A DNA stretch of 64,000 nt from an uncultured Eubacteriales bacterium (GCA_900540805.1 UQHL01000010.1:39124-103123), one strand, 5' to 3'. Counted from the stretch's first letter, positions 7,792-15,931 are shown. Numbers and translations are program-made. Notes: generated by a model from the sequence alone, not told the origin.

Positions 7792-8490
7792 TTATTCGTT
7801 TTCCGCTTGTTTTTTCGCCATTTTCTGCCAACTTATAAAACCGTATATATCGTTTGCAAAGAAGGTGACGAAACAAACAACCACCGAAAGATAGGACGTG
7901 TTCTCTATGGTAGCCAAAATCCACAAGACAATCAGGACTATATCGTTTGCAGCATAGCCTATCGCATAAAAAGGGTTTCTTCTGAAAGTCAGATATACGG
8001 CAAGAAAACTTGTCGTTACGGATATCGTGCTCGGTATTATATTTTTCGTGTGAAACGCGCTTAAAATGAAGTAAAAAATCAGCGTTATGATTGCCGTGGC
8101 GATCCACATAAAAACAGGTTCTCCTTTTTTCAGGCGATTCACCTTTACTTCCGCTTTATTCTTTTTATAAGGGTTTTTAAGCCATGAAATCAAAGCGAAG
8201 ATTGCCATAGGCATAGTCATGCAAAGATACGTCAACATTTCGCCGTAGTATGTAAAAACAAACGAAATATACCCGTAAAGCAAACTGAATACAATCATCA
8301 GAATTTGACCTATCGGATTACCTTTTGCGGTAAAAATCAGAGACGTTACGCCTATGAGCGAAGATGCAAGCGTCAGATAGTTTCTCCTGTCGAAAACGCA
8401 AAACGACACGATAATTAAAAGGACCGAACAACTCCATAACAGGATTTCTCCTACCGAAAAATACTTTGCGATCGATTTCAATGATTTCAT
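7792..8490 (-). CDS. pnuC: PnuC-type nicotinamide mononucleotide/vitamin transporter
   Basis: A 232-residue membrane protein with about seven hydrophobic segments. The PnuC family signature is visible as KGNPIGQILMIVFSLLYGYISF and YYGEMLTYLC, and the C-terminal part repeats the pattern with YAANDIVLIVLW. PnuC proteins are facilitators that import nicotinamide riboside or mononucleotide; relatives PnuT and PnuX take thiamine or riboflavin, so the substrate is uncertain. GGAGG lies five bases before the ATG. The gene has its own promoter and an attenuator-like leader (8495-8604). Confidence 0.85.
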   Translation of the reverse strand: MKSLKSIAKYFSVGEILLWSCSVLLIIVSFCVFDRRNYLTLASSLIGVTSLIFTAKGNPIGQILMIVFSLLYGYISFVFTYYGEMLTYLCMTMPMAIFALISWLKNPYKKNKAEVKVNRLKKGEPVFMWIATAIITLIFYFILSAFHTKNIIPSTISVTTSFLAVYLTFRRNPFYAIGYAANDIVLIVLWILATIENTSYLSVVVCFVTFFANDIYGFISWQKMAKKQAENE

Positions 8491-8494
8491 ATGG

Positions 8495-8604
8495 CCTCCA
8501 AAAAATTAAGCATTCATATACTTATCTTCAAAGACCTAACGATAAGTATATGAATGCTTTACATTCTTTTGCCCGGTGGCAAATAGTCATATTTAATTGT
8601 GGGT
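8495..8604 (-). promoter_or_regulatory. Attenuator-like leader of pnuC, candidate riboswitch
   Basis: In minus-strand order the leader holds a small hairpin (TTTGCC/GGCAAA near 8570-8585), then GAATG...CATTC (8551-8569) that can pair with each other, then an 18-base-pair hairpin (8541-8558 with 8509-8526) followed by TAATTTTTT. The strong hairpin is an intrinsic terminator or ribosome-site sequestrator only a few bases from GGAGG. Pairing of GAATG with CATTC would open its base, giving an on/off switch. It does not match any riboswitch consensus I know, so the ligand is unknown. Confidence 0.55.
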
Positions 8605-8633
8605 ATTATAGCATAAATCTAAAATAAAGTCAA
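8605..8633 (-). promoter_or_regulatory. Promoter of pnuC
   Basis: On the minus strand TTGACT (8628-8633) and TATAAT (8605-8610) with a 17-base spacer. Confidence 0.85.
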
Positions 8634-8872
8634 GGGGATTTGCATGTCGCGTTTTACCCCATACCCAAGTTTATATAAATGTCTTTCTTTATTTTAACTG
8701 TTACACTTAAAAATATAATGCACCTTGATATCAAAAGGCTTACCGGGAAAATTTCGTGAACCTTAAATTTTAGTTTTTTACAAACTTGCTGCTTACTGTG
8801 TTTTATTTTTATATTCTCTAAATGCCCCAAGAGTATCTAACCTTTGGGGCTCTTCAAAATTCCGCGCCTTTT
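8634..8872. other. AT-rich gene-free stretch between pnuC promoter and ung
   Basis: No convincing gene in either strand. The only structure is GCCCCAA (8824-8830) facing TTGGGGC (8844-8850) around a 13-base loop containing ATCTAAC. It resembles a shortened form of the repeat at 7456-7493, so the two may bracket an old insertion. It lies just after ung on the minus strand and could instead help end that transcript. Confidence 0.4.
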
Positions 8873-9541
8873 TTATTTTGTCAAATCCCAATCGATCGGC
8901 CCGATACCATGCTCTTTCAGATAGGCGTTGGTTTTGGAAAAATGGCGGCAGCCGAAAAAGCCGTTGAAAGCGGAAAGAGGGGAAGGGTGCGCGCATTCCA
9001 AAATCAAATGCTTGTCCGTATCGATGAGCGGCTTTTTGCTCCGCGCATTTCCGCCCCAGAGAATAAAGACGACGTGTTCCTTTTTTTCGGAAATCAGCTG
9101 AATTACGCTGTCCGTAAACCAGGCCCAGCCGCATTTGGAATGGGAATTCGCCCGATGGGCGCGCACCGTGAGGGAAGTGTTCATCATTAAGACGCCCTGT
9201 CGCGCCCACTTGGTGAGGTTTCCCGAACGGGGCACGTCGCAGCCGAGATCCGACTGCAATTCCTTAAAAATATTTTCCAGAGAAGGCGGTTTTTCCACGC
9301 CGTCCTTTACGGAAAAGCAAAGCCCGTGCGCCTGTCCTTCGTTGTGATAGGGGTCCTGCCCCAAAAGTACGGCTTTCACATCCTTGAACGGCGTATATCG
9401 GAAACAGTTGTAAAGATCGTACATGTCGGGATATACGGTGTAGTTGTTATATTCTTCAAATAAAAACTTCCGTATCTGAACATATCGTTCGTCCTTGAAC
9501 AACGGGGCCAAAAGTTCGTTCCAATCGCCTAAATCGACCAT
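8873..9541 (-). CDS. ung: Uracil-DNA glycosylase, family 1
   Basis: Removes uracil from DNA to begin base-excision repair. The 222-residue product has the water-activating motif GQDPYH (VLLGQDPYHNEGQAHGLCFSV), the uracil-binding NTSLTV segment (VLMMNTSLTVRAH) and the DNA-intercalating HPSPLSA loop, so all active-site motifs are intact. An upstream open frame extends to 9694, but family homology starts at MVDLGDWNELL. I therefore use ATG 9541, which has GGCGG-type purines (AAAGGCGGAAAAAA) before it. It is co-directional with and closely follows the nucleosidase gene. Confidence 0.96.
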   Translation of the reverse strand: MVDLGDWNELLAPLFKDERYVQIRKFLFEEYNNYTVYPDMYDLYNCFRYTPFKDVKAVLLGQDPYHNEGQAHGLCFSVKDGVEKPPSLENIFKELQSDLGCDVPRSGNLTKWARQGVLMMNTSLTVRAHRANSHSKCGWAWFTDSVIQLISEKKEHVVFILWGGNARSKKPLIDTDKHLILECAHPSPLSAFNGFFGCRHFSKTNAYLKEHGIGPIDWDLTK

Positions 9542-9569
9542 TATTTTTTTTCCGCCTTTTTGAATTTGA

Positions 9570-10226
9570 TTAAAGTTCGTCGAAAAGCTCGGGCAATACT
9601 GATTTGAGATTTTCCAAGGCCCGCCCGCGGTTTTGAAGGTATTGCTCGGTAGTGCTTCCGCTTCCCGCAACGTCCGAGATCGCCTTGACGGCATAGACGG
9701 GAAGCTGGGCCGCGTGGGCCGCCTGAACGATCGCCGCTCCTTCCATATCGCGGATATCCGCTTTCAGTTCTTTTGTCAGAAGAAGATAGTCTTCGGCGGA
9801 ATCGTTGAATCGGTCGGCGGTGCCGAGATTTTTCTTTTTCAGTGCCGCTTTGAAAGGGGAGAGCCTGAGATAATTCTCCGTGTATTCGTCGAGCGTTCCG
9901 ATTTGTGTTCCGTTGAGTTGAACGAGGTCGAAATCGAATTGTACGGCGGCCTTGATCTGATAGACCCCGCAAAGCTCGGTATTTTTGTTCAGTCCGCCCG
10001 CGACGCCGAAGTTAAGGATTTTATCCGCGTCGAATTTACTCACGAGGAGCTGGGTTCCCAAAGCGGCGTTGACTTTTCCTACGCCGCATACCGCCACGGC
10101 AGTATCTTTCCCGAACGCGCTGCCGACGTAGATCTTTTTTCCGCTCACGACGAGAGAACGAAAAATCTCCATTTTTTCCAATAAAATTTCCGCTTCGCTT
10201 TCCAAAGCGATTACCGTACCGATCAT
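9570..10226 (-). CDS. mtnN: 5'-methylthioadenosine/S-adenosylhomocysteine nucleosidase
   Basis: Splits MTA and SAH to adenine plus a thioribose derivative, recycling by-products of SAM use. 218 residues with the start MIGTVIALESEAEILLEKM, the nucleoside-phosphorylase-fold motif CGVGKVNAALGTQLL, NFGVAGGL, the substrate-binding DMEGAAIVQAAH and KAISDVAGSGS. The Glu and Asp residues expected for catalysis are present. The central segment is somewhat divergent from the E. coli type, so related nucleosidase activities such as futalosine hydrolase are a lesser possibility. It is probably the first gene of a two-gene unit with ung. Confidence 0.88.
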   Translation of the reverse strand: MIGTVIALESEAEILLEKMEIFRSLVVSGKKIYVGSAFGKDTAVAVCGVGKVNAALGTQLLVSKFDADKILNFGVAGGLNKNTELCGVYQIKAAVQFDFDLVQLNGTQIGTLDEYTENYLRLSPFKAALKKKNLGTADRFNDSAEDYLLLTKELKADIRDMEGAAIVQAAHAAQLPVYAVKAISDVAGSGSTTEQYLQNRGRALENLKSVLPELFDEL

Positions 10227-10286
10227 ACTGTGTAAAACTCCTTATTTCCTATGTAAAATTTTTTCCTCTTTTTCGATGTTACCAAT

Positions 10287-10315
10287 AGTGTAACAAATTT
10301 TTCGAAAATAATCAA
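10287..10315 (-). promoter_or_regulatory. Promoter of mtnN-ung
   Basis: On the minus strand TTGATT (10310-10315), 17 bases, TACACT (10287-10292). The -10 is imperfect, so this is a moderate call. Confidence 0.55.
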
Positions 10316-10382
10316 ATGGTTGAATATGTTTTTCCCATAATGTAGATAATAAATTCATGAAATTTCCTTTCGGAGGTAAAAA

Positions 10383-11630
10383 ATGAATCCATTTGAAGAA
10401 AAACCGCAAAAAATCGAAAAGAGCTTCCAAAGCTGGAAAAACGTTCTGGTAAAGCCCTACGATAAGCAGACCGTCGATCCCTATACCCGTTTGCGCGTCA
10501 TTTTGATGAACGGTACGGAGTTTGAATCGGTGCGTCTCGGGCACAGCTACACGAGAAACTGCACCAATAACGATATCCGCCGCGAGCTGGCGCTTATCCG
10601 CAGAAGCGAACAGTTTCAGCAGAAGCGGATCGCTTCGCTCAAGCCCATGGACGAAAATATTCTCGAACACACCATCGGTTACGAACAGCTGGCGGTGGAT
10701 TTGACTGCGAACCTCGCAAAAATGGAGAAAAACGACTACGTCCGTCAGCAGCTCAATTTTGCTCTGCTTGAAGATTTCGACCATCTGTATCGCTATTCCG
10801 ATTTGATGGAACTGGAAAAGTCGGGCGATCCCGCCCGTCTCGTCGGCGACTATACGGAGATTATGCCCGGCAGACCCACGGTGGCGGAATACCGTCATCC
10901 CTTCGACGATGTCAATTTCAATATCAATTCCTATCTGAATACCACGATGACCCGTCTGCACGTCAATATCATTACGGCCGCGGAACAGCAGACCATGAAT
11001 TATTATATGAACGTCGGAAATCTGTACGTCAGCGACCTGGGCCGAAAGCTTTACAACGAAATCGCGATGATCGAAGAACAGCACGTAACAGGCTACGGCT
11101 CTTTGAAGGATTCTTCCTGCACCTGGCTGGAAAATCTGGTGATGAACGAATATACCGAAAGCTATCTTTATTATTCCTGCTACGAGGACGAGAAGGATCC
11201 CCGCGTCAAGAAAATATGGGAGCAGCATTTCAACGAGGAAATCGCGCATCTGCACAAGGCTGTGGAGCTTTTACAGAAGTACGAAGGAAAAGTATGGCAG
11301 CAGCTCTTTCCCGAAGGCGGCGCCTTCCCCGAGCTTCTTAAATTCCGTTCCCAGAAAGAGTATATCCGCGACGTGCTTAAGAGCGTGCGCCTGACGGCGG
11401 TAGAGGAAGGCTTCAACGAGCTTGCCGCCATGCCCGACAGCTTCCGTTATTTCTCCTATAATAAAGCGGTCAACGGCGATATTCAGACGGTGGGGACCCA
11501 TTCCGTCATCGATCTTGCCATTTCCGAATTCGGTAAGGATTACCGTATTGAAAATAAACAGCATCCGATTGCGGCGCTCTCCAAGCGCACCAAAGACAAT
11601 ACGGAAGTAGGCAGAGTTAAAAACGCCTGA
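10383..11630 (+). CDS. Ferritin-like (diiron-type) protein of unknown function
   Basis: A 415-residue, mostly helical soluble protein that I cannot place in a named family. The second half carries the ligand pattern of a ferritin-like four-helix bundle: a Glu in AAEQQTMNYY (E201), ExxH in MIEEQHVTGY (E231, H234), Glu in MNEYTESYLYYSCYEDE (E256/E259) and ExxH in HFNEEIAHLHK (E286, H289). The first half may hold a second, weaker bundle (HTIGYEQLAVD and LEDFDHLYRY). Roles such as peroxide reduction, iron handling or diiron oxidation are inference. A GGAGG lies five bases before the ATG, and the gene is monocistronic with its own terminator, suggesting strong independent expression. Confidence 0.75.
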   Translation: MNPFEEKPQKIEKSFQSWKNVLVKPYDKQTVDPYTRLRVILMNGTEFESVRLGHSYTRNCTNNDIRRELALIRRSEQFQQKRIASLKPMDENILEHTIGYEQLAVDLTANLAKMEKNDYVRQQLNFALLEDFDHLYRYSDLMELEKSGDPARLVGDYTEIMPGRPTVAEYRHPFDDVNFNINSYLNTTMTRLHVNIITAAEQQTMNYYMNVGNLYVSDLGRKLYNEIAMIEEQHVTGYGSLKDSSCTWLENLVMNEYTESYLYYSCYEDEKDPRVKKIWEQHFNEEIAHLHKAVELLQKYEGKVWQQLFPEGGAFPELLKFRSQKEYIRDVLKSVRLTAVEEGFNELAAMPDSFRYFSYNKAVNGDIQTVGTHSVIDLAISEFGKDYRIENKQHPIAALSKRTKDNTEVGRVKNA

Positions 11631-11646
11631 CAAAAATAGAAGATCA

Positions 11647-11681
11647 AAAAAAGCGCGCGGCCGATGACCGTGCGCTTTTTT
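11647..11681 (+). terminator. Terminator of the ferritin-like gene
   Basis: AAAAAAGCGCGCGG pairs with CCGTGCGCTTTTTT (one G-U) around a seven-base loop, with a T run. Confidence 0.9.
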
Positions 11682-11682
11682 C

Positions 11683-11711
11683 TTGAAATATCCGTTTGAA
11701 TGTGTTATAAT
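11683..11711 (+). promoter_or_regulatory. Promoter-like element at the first 80-bp repeat
   Basis: TTGAAA (11683-11688), a 17-base spacer and a perfect TATAAT (11706-11711). No gene on the plus strand follows for 750 bases, so any transcript would be a short non-coding RNA running through the repeats. Confidence 0.55.
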
Positions 11712-11830
11712 AGAAGCGGAAATGCGCAAGCGCGAAGCATTTACAGGCATTTCCGCGACCTATTCAAAAATAACGTCAGGTATGTTATAATAGAAGCGGA
11801 AAAGCGTAAGCGCGAAGCATTTGCGGATAT
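11701..11830 (+). repeat. Tandem 80-bp repeat with embedded -10 box and hairpin (two copies, second partial)
   Basis: Copy one (11701-11780) and copy two (from 11781) share TATGTTATAATAGAAGCGG, then AAGCGCGAAGCATTT; their TATAAT boxes are exactly 80 bases apart (11706 and 11786). In copy one GCGGAAATGC (11716-11725) pairs perfectly with GCATTTCCGC (11747-11756), enclosing a smaller GCGCAAGCGC hairpin. Copy two has drifted in the right arm. A third relative lies upstream of parE at about 19209. The stretch has no protein-coding potential I believe. Confidence 0.75.
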
Positions 11831-11912
11831 TTTTGCTCTATATCAAATATTGTTTATCTCTGCTGTAAGGGAAACGAAATAAGCCGTTCGCATAAATATT
11901 TTTGCGCATAGA

Positions 11913-12431
11913 TCAAAGTCGGATAAAGGGAGGCGGAGGGCCGTCGTTTGCCCGACAGAGCGCGACGATGTGGCCTTCCCGTTCGAAATGGGAGAGCCGA
12001 ACGGGAAGCTCCAGCCCCGCATAGAAGATCATACCTTCGAGGTAATCTATTTTTTTCAGATCGGACGCCAGCGACCCGCCCAGCCATTTAACGACGCTTT
12101 CCTTGGCCGTCCAATGCCTCAAAAAATCCTCTCGGCTTCGTATCTCCGCTTTTTCCGCCGCTGAAAACTTCGAAAGTATGGGGACGTAATCGATTTCCCG
12201 CGAAAGAAGTTCGGCGTCTATACCGACGTTTTCGTCGGAAACGGCGATAAAGCATACTTCCCTCGTATGGGTAACGGAGAAAAAAAAGGGCGTTCGGGCG
12301 AGAAAGGGTTTTCCCGTTTCGCTCTTTACGATTTCGATTTCCCGCATACCGTAATATTCGGAAAATATTTTGCGCATTACGCGTTCGGTAGGACCAAATG
12401 CGCCTGTTTCCGCATAAAAGATTTTTTCCAT
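11913..12431 (-). CDS. 4'-phosphopantetheinyl transferase, Sfp type
   Basis: Transfers the phosphopantetheine arm of coenzyme A to a serine of carrier proteins. 172 residues, shorter than classical Sfp, with the two hallmark motifs: VGIDAELL (magnesium-binding Asp/Glu after SVTHTREVCFIAVSDEN) and HWTAKESVVKWLGG (WxxKES). The likely partner in this window is the acyl carrier protein at 58.1 kb, unless a separate AcpS exists elsewhere. It is transcribed leftward and diverges from the C_GCAxxG_C_C gene, with only 28 bases between the two starts. Confidence 0.88.
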   Translation of the reverse strand: MEKIFYAETGAFGPTERVMRKIFSEYYGMREIEIVKSETGKPFLARTPFFFSVTHTREVCFIAVSDENVGIDAELLSREIDYVPILSKFSAAEKAEIRSREDFLRHWTAKESVVKWLGGSLASDLKKIDYLEGMIFYAGLELPVRLSHFEREGHIVALCRANDGPPPPFIRL

Positions 12432-12459
12432 AAAATTATTATAACAGGAGGCTGTGAAA

Positions 12460-12921
12460 ATGTCAAGGGCGGATATTGCAAAAGAAAACTTCTTGAAAGG
12501 CTATACCTGTGCGCAGGCGGTGCTTTTAGCCTTTTCCGATCTGACGCACGCCGACGAGGAGACGGCGAAAAAAATTTCTCTGCCTTTCGGCGGGGGAACG
12601 GGCCGCCTGCGCCTGACCTGCGGCTCGTTAAGCGGCGCGGTGATGGCTTTGGGGCTGTTGTTTTCGGATACGAAAACAGACCCTGAAAACAAGCGCGAGG
12701 TTTATGCCGCCGTTCAAGAACTTGCAGCTCGGTTTAAGGCGGAAAACGGAAGCCTCATTTGCGGCGAGCTTCTTACGGGCGCGCACTTAAAAGCCGATAC
12801 GGCGGCCGCGCCCGAGGCCCGCACGGCCGAATACTATAAAAAGCGTCCGTGTCCCGAGTTGGTGTATTCGGCCGCGAAGATATTGGAAGAATATCTTGAA
12901 GAAAAAGGAATAGCGGACTGA
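12460..12921 (+). CDS. C_GCAxxG_C_C family redox-type protein
   Basis: A 153-residue protein with the cysteine pattern that names its family: GYTCAQAVLLAF, then FGGGTGRLRLTCGSLSGAVMALG, GSLICGELL and KKRPCPELVYSAA. Several cysteines are conserved and a metal- or redox-active role is suspected, but function is not established. The frame is open from a GTG at 12454. I use ATG 12460 because AGGAGG at 12446-12451 is eight bases away, whereas it would be only two from the GTG. Here TCAQAV replaces the exact GCAxxG spelling. Confidence 0.85.
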   Translation: MSRADIAKENFLKGYTCAQAVLLAFSDLTHADEETAKKISLPFGGGTGRLRLTCGSLSGAVMALGLLFSDTKTDPENKREVYAAVQELAARFKAENGSLICGELLTGAHLKADTAAAPEARTAEYYKKRPCPELVYSAAKILEEYLEEKGIAD

Positions 12922-12926
12922 AAGAA

Positions 12927-12955
12927 AAACCACGGAAGCTTTCGCTCCGTGGTTT
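12927..12955. terminator. Bidirectional terminator between convergent genes
   Basis: AAACCACGGA and TCCGTGGTTT form a perfect ten-base-pair stem between the converging gene at 12460 and ychF. Confidence 0.8.
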
Positions 12956-12960
12956 GCGTT

Positions 12961-14076
12961 TTATTTTGCGCTCTTGGATACGTTGAAGTAATATTCGACG
13001 ACGTCTCCGTCCTGCATGACGTATTCCTTGCCTTCCGAGCGTACCTTTCCTTTTTCCTTTGCGGCGGCGATGGAGCCGAGCTCGATCAGCGTCGCCCAAT
13101 TCACTACGTCCGCGCGGATAAATCCCTTTTCGAAATCGGAATGGATTTTTCCCGCCGCCTGGGGAGCCTTAGTGCCTTTGACGATCGTCCAGGCCCGCGT
13201 TTCCTTTTCGCCCGCCGTGAGATAGGAGATAAGCCCCAGAAGGGCGTAGGATTTTTTAATCAGGCGGTCGAGTCCGCTTTCCCCAAGCCCGAATTCCTCC
13301 ATAAATACCGCCTTGTCGTCAGGCTCCATCTGCGAAAGCTCCTCTTCCGTCTTTGCGCAGATGACGAGGACTTCGCTTCCTTCTTTCTCCGCAAATTCCT
13401 TTACTTTGACGACGAAGGGGAGGTCGTCTTCGGCCTTGCCCATATCGCTCTCCTCGATATTGGCGGCATAAATGACGGGCTTCGTCGTAAGAAGAAAAAG
13501 GCTGCGCATAAACTCTTCGTCGTTTTCTCCGATGTCGAAGGTCCTGGCGGGCTTTTCTCCCTCGAGGTGCGCATAGAGCTTTTCGAGAAAGGCGTATTCG
13601 TCGGCCGCCTTTTTATCCGCGCCGCCGCGCGCGCTGCTCTTGATCTTTCCCAAGCGGTTCTGCACCGCTTCCATGTCGGAAAGGATAAGTTCGAGATTGA
13701 TCGTCTCGATATCCCTCACGGGATCGATGGAATTTTCTACGTGCGTGATATTGGAATCCTCGAAACAGCGTACGACGTGCACGATCGCGTCAACCTCGCG
13801 GATATGGGAGAGGAATTTGTTCCCCAGCCCTTCGCCGCGGGAGGCGCCTTTGACGAGCCCCGCGATATCGACAAATTCGATGACGGCGGGGGTCACCTTT
13901 TTGCTTTGGTAGAGCGCGGCCAGCTTGTCCAGCCGTTCGTCGGGCACCGCCACGACGCCCACGTTGGGCTCGATGGTGCAGAAAGGATAATTGGCGCATT
14001 CCGCGCCCGCGTGCGTGATTGCGTTGAAGAGAGTGGATTTTCCTACGTTGGGAAGTCCTACGACACCGAGTTTCAT
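12961..14076 (-). CDS. ychF: Redox-regulated P-loop ATPase/GTPase YchF (OLA1 type)
   Basis: A universally conserved ribosome-associated P-loop NTPase that prefers ATP. 371 residues: G1 GLPNVGKSTLFNAIT at the N-terminus, G3 as DIAGLVKGASRGEGLGNKFL, the helical coiled-coil insertion in the middle, the altered G4 that gives the ATP preference (VIYAANIEESD region), and the C-terminal TGS domain (TRAWTIVKGTKAPQAAGKIHSDFEKGFIRA, split across about 278-310). Length and motifs are complete. It has its own promoter, divergent from argS. Confidence 0.97.
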   Translation of the reverse strand: MKLGVVGLPNVGKSTLFNAITHAGAECANYPFCTIEPNVGVVAVPDERLDKLAALYQSKKVTPAVIEFVDIAGLVKGASRGEGLGNKFLSHIREVDAIVHVVRCFEDSNITHVENSIDPVRDIETINLELILSDMEAVQNRLGKIKSSARGGADKKAADEYAFLEKLYAHLEGEKPARTFDIGENDEEFMRSLFLLTTKPVIYAANIEESDMGKAEDDLPFVVKVKEFAEKEGSEVLVICAKTEEELSQMEPDDKAVFMEEFGLGESGLDRLIKKSYALLGLISYLTAGEKETRAWTIVKGTKAPQAAGKIHSDFEKGFIRADVVNWATLIELGSIAAAKEKGKVRSEGKEYVMQDGDVVEYYFNVSKSAK

Positions 14077-14122
14077 GATCTATCGTTTCCTTAAAAATAA
14101 TTTTGTTGGTTTTTTCTGCTAT

Positions 14123-14151
14123 ATTATAATATAAAATTTGAAAATAAGCAA
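14123..14151 (-). promoter_or_regulatory. Promoter of ychF
   Basis: On the minus strand TTGCTT (14146-14151), 17 bases, TATAAT (14123-14128). Confidence 0.75.
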
Positions 14152-14158
14152 ATTAAAC

Positions 14159-14187
14159 TTGCTCAAAATCAAAAAATATGTTAATAT
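14159..14187 (+). promoter_or_regulatory. Promoter of argS
   Basis: TTGCTC (14159-14164), 17 bases, TAATAT (14182-14187), back to back with the ychF promoter. No T-box motif is visible in the short leader. Confidence 0.55.
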
Positions 14188-14222
14188 ATCTCTTGTAAAA
14201 AATCGTTTTGAAGGTGAAAACC

Positions 14223-15908
14223 ATGGATTATAAGAAGTACATTTCGGAAAAACTTAAAATCGAGGGCGTGACGTCTGCGGAAATTTACGAGCTCATCGCG
14301 CTGCCGCCCAATTCGGAGATGGGCGATTACGCGATTCCTTGTTTCAAATTTGCGAAAATTTTCCGCAAAAGCCCCGCTTTGATCGCCGAGCAGCTCAAGG
14401 AAACCTGTCCCGCGGACGACGTGATCGCGGAAGTTTCCGCCGTCAACGGATATCTCAATTTCAAAATCGATAAAGCCTCTCTCACCCGTCAGGTTCTGGA
14501 CAAAATTCTCGAGGAAAAGGACGCCTACGGGTCCTCCGAGGAGGGAAAGGGAAAAACGGTTTGTATCGACTATTCCTCCATCAATATCGCCAAGCCTTTT
14601 CACATCGGGCATCTTTCCACCACCGTGCTGGGCGGCGCGCTGTACCGTATTCTCAATTTTCTCGGCTATAAGGCGGTGGGAATCAATCATCTGGGCGATT
14701 ACGGAACGCAGTTCGGAAAGCTGATTTCGGCATATAAGCGCTGGGGCGACGAACAAACGGTGGAAAAGGGCGGAATAAGAGCCTTAAACGAGCTTTACGT
14801 GCGCTTTCACCGCGAAGCGGAGGCGCACCCCGAATACGAGGACGAGGCCCGCGCCTACTTCAAAAAAATCGAAGACGGGGACGAGGAATGTCTCGCCTTG
14901 TTCCGTTGGTTTAAGGAGCTGACCCTCAAGGACGTGCAAAAAATTTATGCGCTCCTCGACATTCGTTTCGATTCGTACGCGGGAGAAAGCTTTTATTCGG
15001 ATAAAATGCAGCCCGTCGTGGACGAGCTGAAAGAAAAGGGACTGCTCGTCGAAAGTCGCGGCGCGCAGGTGGTCGAGCTTGAGGATTACGGCATGCCGCC
15101 CTGTATTATTTTGAAATCGGACGGCTCCTCTCTCTATGCCACGCGGGATATGGCGGCCGCGATCTACCGCAAGGAAACGTACGATTTTTATAAATGTCTC
15201 TATGTCGTCGCCTATCAGCAGAACCTGCATTTCAAGCAGTTTTTCAAGGTGCTGGAGCTGATGGGAAAGGATTGGGCGAAAGACCTCGTCCACGTGGCCT
15301 ACGGTATGGTATCGCTTGAAGAGGGGACGATGTCCACGCGAAAGGGCAACGTCGTATTCCTCGAGGACGTTATCGGGAAGTGTATCGAAAAGGCCTATAC
15401 GATCATCGACGAAAAAAATCCCGAGCTCGAGGATAAACGTCAGGTCGCCGAAAAGGTGGGCGTCGGCGCGGTCATTTTCGGGGCGCTCTATAACAATAAA
15501 ATCAAGGATATCGTATTCTCATACGATAAGGTACTTAATTTCGAGGGGGAAACCAGCGTTTACGTACAGTACACCTGCGCCCGTGCCAATTCCGTACTTC
15601 AAAAAGGCGGGCTTCCCGAGACGTACGAAATTCCCGAGCTTGCAGCCTCGGAATTCGAGCTGGTCAAAGCGATCGCCGCTTTCCCCGAAGTCGTAAAAGA
15701 CGCGGCGGAAAAGTACGAGCCTTCCTTTATCGCTCGCTTTGCCGTTGAGACGGCGCAGAAATTCAACAAATTTTATTTCGATTGCAAGATACTCGGCGCA
15801 GAGGACGAAAGGACGAAGAACTTCCGTCTCGCGCTGACGGCGGCCTCGCTCCAGGCGCTGAAAAATGCGTTTACCTTGCTTGGGATCGGAATTCCCGATA
15901 AAATGTAA
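14223..15908 (+). CDS. argS: Arginyl-tRNA synthetase
   Basis: Class I synthetase for tRNA-Arg, 561 residues. It has the Add-1 tRNA-binding domain at the N-terminus, the HIGH signature within SSINIAKPFHIGHLSTTVLGG, GINHLGDYGTQFGKL, and a KMSKS-equivalent GTMSTRKGNVVFLEDV. The helical anticodon-binding (DALR) domain follows, with VQYTCARANSVL. The frame is open from TTG 14208, but ATG 14223 has AAGGTG seven bases upstream and matches the usual family beginning (MDYKKYISEKL). Confidence 0.97.
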   Translation: MDYKKYISEKLKIEGVTSAEIYELIALPPNSEMGDYAIPCFKFAKIFRKSPALIAEQLKETCPADDVIAEVSAVNGYLNFKIDKASLTRQVLDKILEEKDAYGSSEEGKGKTVCIDYSSINIAKPFHIGHLSTTVLGGALYRILNFLGYKAVGINHLGDYGTQFGKLISAYKRWGDEQTVEKGGIRALNELYVRFHREAEAHPEYEDEARAYFKKIEDGDEECLALFRWFKELTLKDVQKIYALLDIRFDSYAGESFYSDKMQPVVDELKEKGLLVESRGAQVVELEDYGMPPCIILKSDGSSLYATRDMAAAIYRKETYDFYKCLYVVAYQQNLHFKQFFKVLELMGKDWAKDLVHVAYGMVSLEEGTMSTRKGNVVFLEDVIGKCIEKAYTIIDEKNPELEDKRQVAEKVGVGAVIFGALYNNKIKDIVFSYDKVLNFEGETSVYVQYTCARANSVLQKGGLPETYEIPELAASEFELVKAIAAFPEVVKDAAEKYEPSFIARFAVETAQKFNKFYFDCKILGAEDERTKNFRLALTAASLQALKNAFTLLGIGIPDKM

Positions 15909-15931
15909 GCTGAAAAACGACGGAAAAAAAT

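Noticed and set aside
11701..11830. CRISPR array at the tandem repeat
   Set aside because: Only two units, directly adjacent with no unique spacers, and no cas genes nearby.
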